The notes below the pieces were generated by a model. That model searched no databases and was not told the DNA's origin. It saw only the letters and a program-made list of their open reading frames with translations. A DNA stretch of 64,000 bases from Moniliophthora roreri (lineage: Eukaryota > Basidiomycota > Agaricomycetes > Agaricales > Marasmiaceae), in the NCBI GenBank assembly GCA_001466705.2, contig LATX02000089.1, positions 868,001 through 932,000 on the forward strand, in the 5' to 3' direction. The translations under genes were made by a program, and so were the position numbers. Every line of letters begins with the position of its first letter. The first letter of the stretch is position 1. Shown here in pieces: positions 59,424 to 64,000 of the stretch.

Positions 59424-60540
59424 AGATACCTAGCCACAATGCTTTAGACTCATAGATTCCCATTACATCTGCGAGCTCGCCATTCTGAAATCTTAGACAA
59501 TTTGCGTCTCTCGCTTAACGTGTACTGCTGTAGTATACGAGAACTTTGTTTGAAGAAAAATTATGTACAGGTTTAATCAAACTTGGGATGCCTAGTTATG
59601 CGGCCAGAACGGCGTATACCGAGGATGCATATCGAGGGGCGTCCACAGTAATGTGTTTGGACCGCCCAACTGACCACTCTTCCGAAGCCCTGTGGCACTG
59701 AAAGCCTCCCCTGAGGCACCCCAGCAAATCCCGCTTCGGTTTTGCGTTCTGGGTGGCCAAAGCCCAGGCCTCGAGGACTGGTAGTGTTGGCAGAGTCGGT
59801 TAACCTTCAGCGAGTTTGTTTCACCATCAACCTCAGTCAACCCATCCCCAACCATCCGGTATTGCAGCGATGAACCCCACTGTAAGGCCAAAACCGAAAG
59901 TCCTCCTGTGGAAAAGACCTGAGGTAGGCATGAAAAAGGGTAATGGTAGTGTAGAAAAGAGAGCAGCTTACTCGAAATTCCTTCTAAAAAAAACCATAAC
60001 GCCAACTCGATGCTTTTCAACTCGGCTTCATCGTATATCCTTTAACAGACAGTTTTCGGGCGTGGTATGGAGTATGTGGTGGGGAGATTGTTTGTGTAGG
60101 AGGATGGTCAAGGGCAATGTGAGGGAGAAGATGAAAGCGATTAGACGAACAAGTCGCGTCTGAATACTAAAAGGTAAATCGTTAATTGTCACCGTGCCAA
60201 GAGTGAAAATTGAATACCTTACTTGATGAGAATTCAGAGGCTATGATGGCCAAGATGAGTACCGCGGCGTTTTTCCGAGTCTGAGACCTAGCTTAGACTC
60301 TTTCCAATGCCGTCATCGGTCATTTTCAATTTTTCTAATCCGTCTTGTTGAGTCTGCCTGTGGGACCACTCCTCGACGCGTGTACTTCATGAGAATAATT
60401 CATCGATCTTCGCGTTGAGCTGCGCTTGTCCACGTCGAAAACATGTTGAACGCTGAGTCAGCGTGCAGCAACTTGAACGACAACCATTATGTCCTGTATG
60501 AACTGGCTTAGACAACCCGGGGTCACCGAGTAGGGATTAT
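59424..60540. other. Intergenic; possible small minus-strand gene
   Basis: On the minus strand, 59592-59920 holds an open frame (GDGLTEVDGETNSLKVNRL; PNTLLWTPLDMHPRYTPFWP at its end). Possible acceptor sites (CTACCTCAG, GCCTTACAG) lie near 59885-59925 and a short upstream exon near 59970. The C-terminal part looks protein-like, but I do not recognise it and cannot fix a start. Nothing else seen. Confidence 0.3.
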
Positions 60541-63500
60541 TTGTGCTCTGGCCGTGAAGAACTCGCTACTCAAGTTTGGTTTCCTAGCTCTGCCGGTGGG
60601 CCTCCACTTGATGCGGCTCAAACCATCAAGGTTAAAGGTGTGTCGATACCAGTCTGGAATGCTATTATATTCGGGCTAACTATCTGTGCAGAGATTCAAG
60701 TAAGGGGCGCAAAGTCATCGAAAATCGCCCTCAACGTCTCCTGGGTGTCACAAACTCAGCCTTATACCACCTCACGCTATAATGGAAACAAGAAGGAAAC
60801 CCATAATTGGCCAGTTGACCTCAATATGTACGTCGCTGCCATGTTTTCTTAGACCTAGGTCTGATATATACACCCTGATCTTTGTAGACCTTCATCGGGA
60901 ACCATAACATTTCAGCTTCTTCATCCTCACTTCACGAGAAAGGATACGCTATTGGCCAGTCTGGAAGTTCTAAGTGAGGAGCTAATGGGAGCTGATAAAT
61001 TTAGTACGCAAAACTACTTGCTTGTCAGAATGAGGTGTTCATAGACGGATTACCCTTCAGAATTTGAAAAATCAATGAAGATTCACAAGACGTCCGCTGG
61101 TTCTGACATCATTCTTATGATCGTGATTGAGACGGAGGACAATGATACTATGAAGACCGGAATTGAAAAGATGAGGAATCGGACAGAGGCTGTGGAGAAG
61201 GCCATGCAGCCGGTGGCACCAGTGCTGGAAGTTTTAGGAAATTTGGCAGAGGTGAGCACCAGTACATGCTATCTTTGTAAATATTTGTAACATCATATAA
61301 CAGATGCATGATATTGCTCGGGCAGCATGGATTGCAGTTTCAGGAGTCTATAAGGTACCAAAATAGCTCAAATCCATTGGGAGTGGCACACTAAACCTAT
61401 TGCAAAGGTTGTTGAGGCTTACTACAAGCAGAACTCAGAAATTGTCGACCTTTATGATGCAATGATTGAAGCATACAAGATTGTGGAGGACAACAATGGC
61501 ATCAATCAAGCTGGTCATTTCTCTGAAGTCTTTGAGGAAATTGTCCGACAATCTGAAGAATGTAATATATTTCTCTCTAAAACTATCTCCAAAGATGGTA
61601 CACGTGAGGATTTCTTAGTCTCTGCTACTAAATAGTTGGTTGATGGTTGCACAGGACAAGTGATAGACTTTTGGGCCACCTCCAGAAAGCTTGAAGAATT
61701 CACTATAGCATTCAAGCAGTTGAAGGCAAAGTTTGGTGAGACCCAGACAAAAGTCACAACTGCATCAGTGCTAGATATACGAAAGGGTGTTGATTATCTA
61801 GGTTGGTCCCACAGTCTCTTAATGGGCTTGATGTAAGCCTGACACCTCTCAAACTTTTAGTACAGCAACAGAGGCTTCAGCCACTCAATGCAGCTGGAAA
61901 GAGACCATTAGGTTCAAAATCACACTGCCTTCTGGGAACCTGCCGTGAATCCTTGAAAGCAATTGTGGATTGGATATTCCATGGTGATGAGCAACAATCC
62001 ATCCTTTGGATCTCTGGGATTGCTGGTGTTGGGAAAAGCTCACTCATTGGCACACTGTATAACTCTCTAGCACAGTATGGGTTTAGCAGTCACCTGGCAG
62101 CTTTTATTTGCTTTGACCGAGCTGACTATCAGGATGCCAAGGCACTCATCTGTTCACTTGCATTTCAGCTTGCAAAGTTTGATGAGCATTTTGGGAACCA
62201 AATTGCAGATGCAGTTGATAGGAACCCACGCATTATAGACAGTACTGATATGTCAGCTCAGGTACAGAAGCTTATTATCAACCCATTGATCAATCTGAAG
62301 GAGGAGATTGCAAAGGAGGGCTGTGTTGTTGTCATGATTGATGGGATTGATGAATGCTCCCACTCAGACCATGCAGAAACCAATTTCCGTAAGCAGATGC
62401 TTCAGCTGTTTGAAACAAACAAGCTAGAACTTCTGCCATTCCTTTGCATTGTCCTTGCAAGTCGTCCTGAAGAGGACATTTGTAAGCACTTGCAAAACCA
62501 AAGTCATATCCAACACTTCCGTCTTGACAGCTTGTCAGATGAAACCAGGAAGGACATCAAATTCTTCTTTGAAAAGTGTCTTGGAGACTCTTCCTTCAAT
62601 GTATTGACCAAGGAGGAGAAGGAAAAGGCACTCACACTGCTTCCAGAACATGCCAGTGGCCTTTTCATATGAGCATCCACTGTCATTGCTTTTATCCAGA
62701 AGAAACCAAGACAGCGCTTGCAAGTCTTTATGGAAGGGGAACCTCCAAAAGATGCATTTCATGCTCTCACCACTCTTTACAAGACTGCTCTTAACACTCT
62801 TGTAGATGAGCATGAAGATGATGACATTCAGAAGGATCTGCAAACAGCTCTTGGTTTTATCATGGCTTCTTGCAGGGTATTTTCCCTGAGTAGAGATTTA
62901 CCATCTTCTGCCTCACTACTCCATGCTCTTATTCAACACACATCATTTGCAACAAAGATAGACATTCCTCAAGCTGTTGCAAAGCTCCAAAGTCTGCTTA
63001 TAGAGGATGAAGCAGGCCTTGGGCTTATGCACAAGTCATTTGATGACTTCTTAACAAAAGACCCAGAGGATTACTGGTATATTGATCAGAGGAGATACCA
63101 GGAGATCCTATTGGATGCCACTACCTCTTGTGTGATTATACACCTCAAGAGACATAACCTGGAGTCTGAGGAGTTGTCCTCAAAGTCTACAGAGTATAGA
63201 TATGCATCATTAATATGGCCTGTTCATTGGCTTTTGATTGGGAACAATAATCAGATGCCAGCAGAGTCATACCAAAAACTGCAAGTGATAATGTTCAGGT
63301 ATCTGCTTCAATGGCTGTATACTTTGGACTATCAACTGCAGGATATAGGATTATTGGAGTTTTCATTGAATTCACTGGTAACTAGCTCACTTTTGCATAA
63401 CTTGATATCTTTTTGATCTAGATTTTGCCTCTATATAGAGCAAGCATCCTAATGATGAATTTATGCAGAGGGCATGTTGGCATTCTTCATTGCTGCTACC

Positions 63501-63852
63501 AAAATACACTAGAAATTGGTCCGTTTCACATAGTTTCCAGAATATGCTATACAACACTGCAAGGAATGGGAAAATGCAGAAGACAGAAAAGGATGGCCAA
63601 AGTGTCTATGTGTATAAAGTGGACAATATGTATATTTTGGGATTTGTCCAGATGGCTGGAGGGTCTCAGATCTATGAGGAGATTATGGCAGCTCTTGAGA
63701 AGGTGAGCAGGCCAGAGAATGTAGAACTTGCTTTACTGATGTGAATATCTTTACAGAATTCTTATCCACCAATTATGGACTTGAGTCCAGAGGTGGAGTC
63801 ACAGTTGCCAGTAACAATCACTAGCCGCGAGGAAGTGCAGGATTCAGTGTAA
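60541..63852 (+). pseudogene. NACHT-domain P-loop NTPase gene with two in-frame stops
   Basis: Exons chain in frame from about 60541 to a TAA at 63850-63852; the start lies further upstream and is unresolved. An N-terminal C2-like region (THNWPVDLN, then SGTITFQLLHPHFTRKD) is followed by a helical linker. The NACHT domain has Walker A WISGIAGVGKSSLIGT (about 62010), Walker B VVVMIDGIDEC (about 62330) and ASRPEEDI, then a helical C-terminus (MHKSFDDFLTKDPEDYW). TAG at 61633-61635 and TGA at 62670-62672 are the only breaks; all introns keep frame. From about 61.25 kb CpG nearly vanishes, while the 5' exons have normal CpG. Both stops are one transition from sense codons (CAG or CAA; CGA or TGG). 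A very recent pseudogene, or sequencing error, is possible. Confidence 0.75.
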
Positions 63853-63985
63853 ACATTTTCACAGGAGGACTTGTAATGTGTCTAAATAGAAACTCAGAGT
63901 AGGATAAAACAGCACATGAGTCAATCACAGTCTTAGACACGGTCGTGTAGATGCTACACAAAAAGCAAACAGCTCGACAACACGT
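63853..63985. other. Spacer to the right-edge tRNA
   Basis: CpG-poor to about 63930, then normal; no gene. An A5 tract near 63960 would be the Pol III stop of the partial tRNA. Confidence 0.4.
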
Positions 63986-64000
63986 AGCCCACCGCGAGGG
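63986..64000 (-). tRNA. tRNA-Lys 3' end, cut by the window edge
   Basis: The last 16 bases (GTAGCCCACCGCGAGGG read with the preceding GT) match the 3' end of the tRNA-Lys gene at 47373: discriminator T, acceptor strand GGTGGGC and T-stem CCTCGC. The rest lies outside the window, so the anticodon is inferred from identity only. Confidence 0.6.

Noticed and set aside
62670..62672. TGA as a selenocysteine or programmed readthrough codon in the NACHT gene
   Set aside because: No family precedent or recoding signal seen, and a second, different stop exists upstream; simple mutation is likelier.

Overview
This window is nuclear DNA from a filamentous fungus, most likely a basidiomycete of the Agaricomycetes. 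Genes on both strands carry many short (about 47-60 nt) GT-AG introns. The gene content is typical of mushroom-forming fungi: NACHT P-loop NTPases, an F-box protein, a UstYa-type (DUF3328) relic, a seven-helix membrane protein family common in Agaricomycetes, a 14-TM MFS exporter and a GT1 glucosyltransferase. A tRNA-Lys(CTT) gene with a 10-nt intron lies in the middle, and the end of a second identical-looking tRNA is cut by the right edge. I cannot name the species.

Layout. 1-2.2 kb: CpG-depleted transposon-like DNA. 2.2-21 kb: ordinary genic DNA with a metallo-beta-lactamase-fold hydrolase, a small secreted Cys-rich protein, an F-box protein, the Golgi protein SYS1, a NACHT protein, a 2-oxoglutarate/Fe(II) oxygenase, a broken UstYa-like gene and a seven-helix membrane protein. 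21-42.3 kb: a large nested-retrotransposon island with Ty1/copia and Ty3/gypsy remnants, LTRs, 747-bp CACTA-type MITEs inserted into the retroelements, a decayed copy of the 2OG oxygenase gene, and six single-N assembly joints. 42.3-64 kb: genic again, with a gene truncated by an LTR, a large disordered protein, tRNA-Lys, an intact MFS transporter followed by a broken MFS copy carrying two related TIR elements, a UDP-glucosyltransferase, and a second NACHT gene with two in-frame stops.

The most striking theme is loss of CpG (replaced by TpG/CpA). It affects the whole retrotransposon island and the duplicated oxygenase fragment. It also affects only the 3' parts of both NACHT genes, whose 5' parts keep normal CpG. 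This looks like methylation-driven deamination with sharp boundaries. Functionally, the intact genes fit accessory metabolism, detoxification and non-self recognition (NACHT, MFS + UGT, MBL-fold hydrolase, 2OG oxygenase, secreted Cys-rich protein) mixed with a few housekeeping genes (SYS1, F-box, tRNA-Lys). I see no evidence of a single coherent biosynthetic cluster.

Exon models were made by hand from GT-AG signals, frame continuity and family resemblance. No database search was possible.
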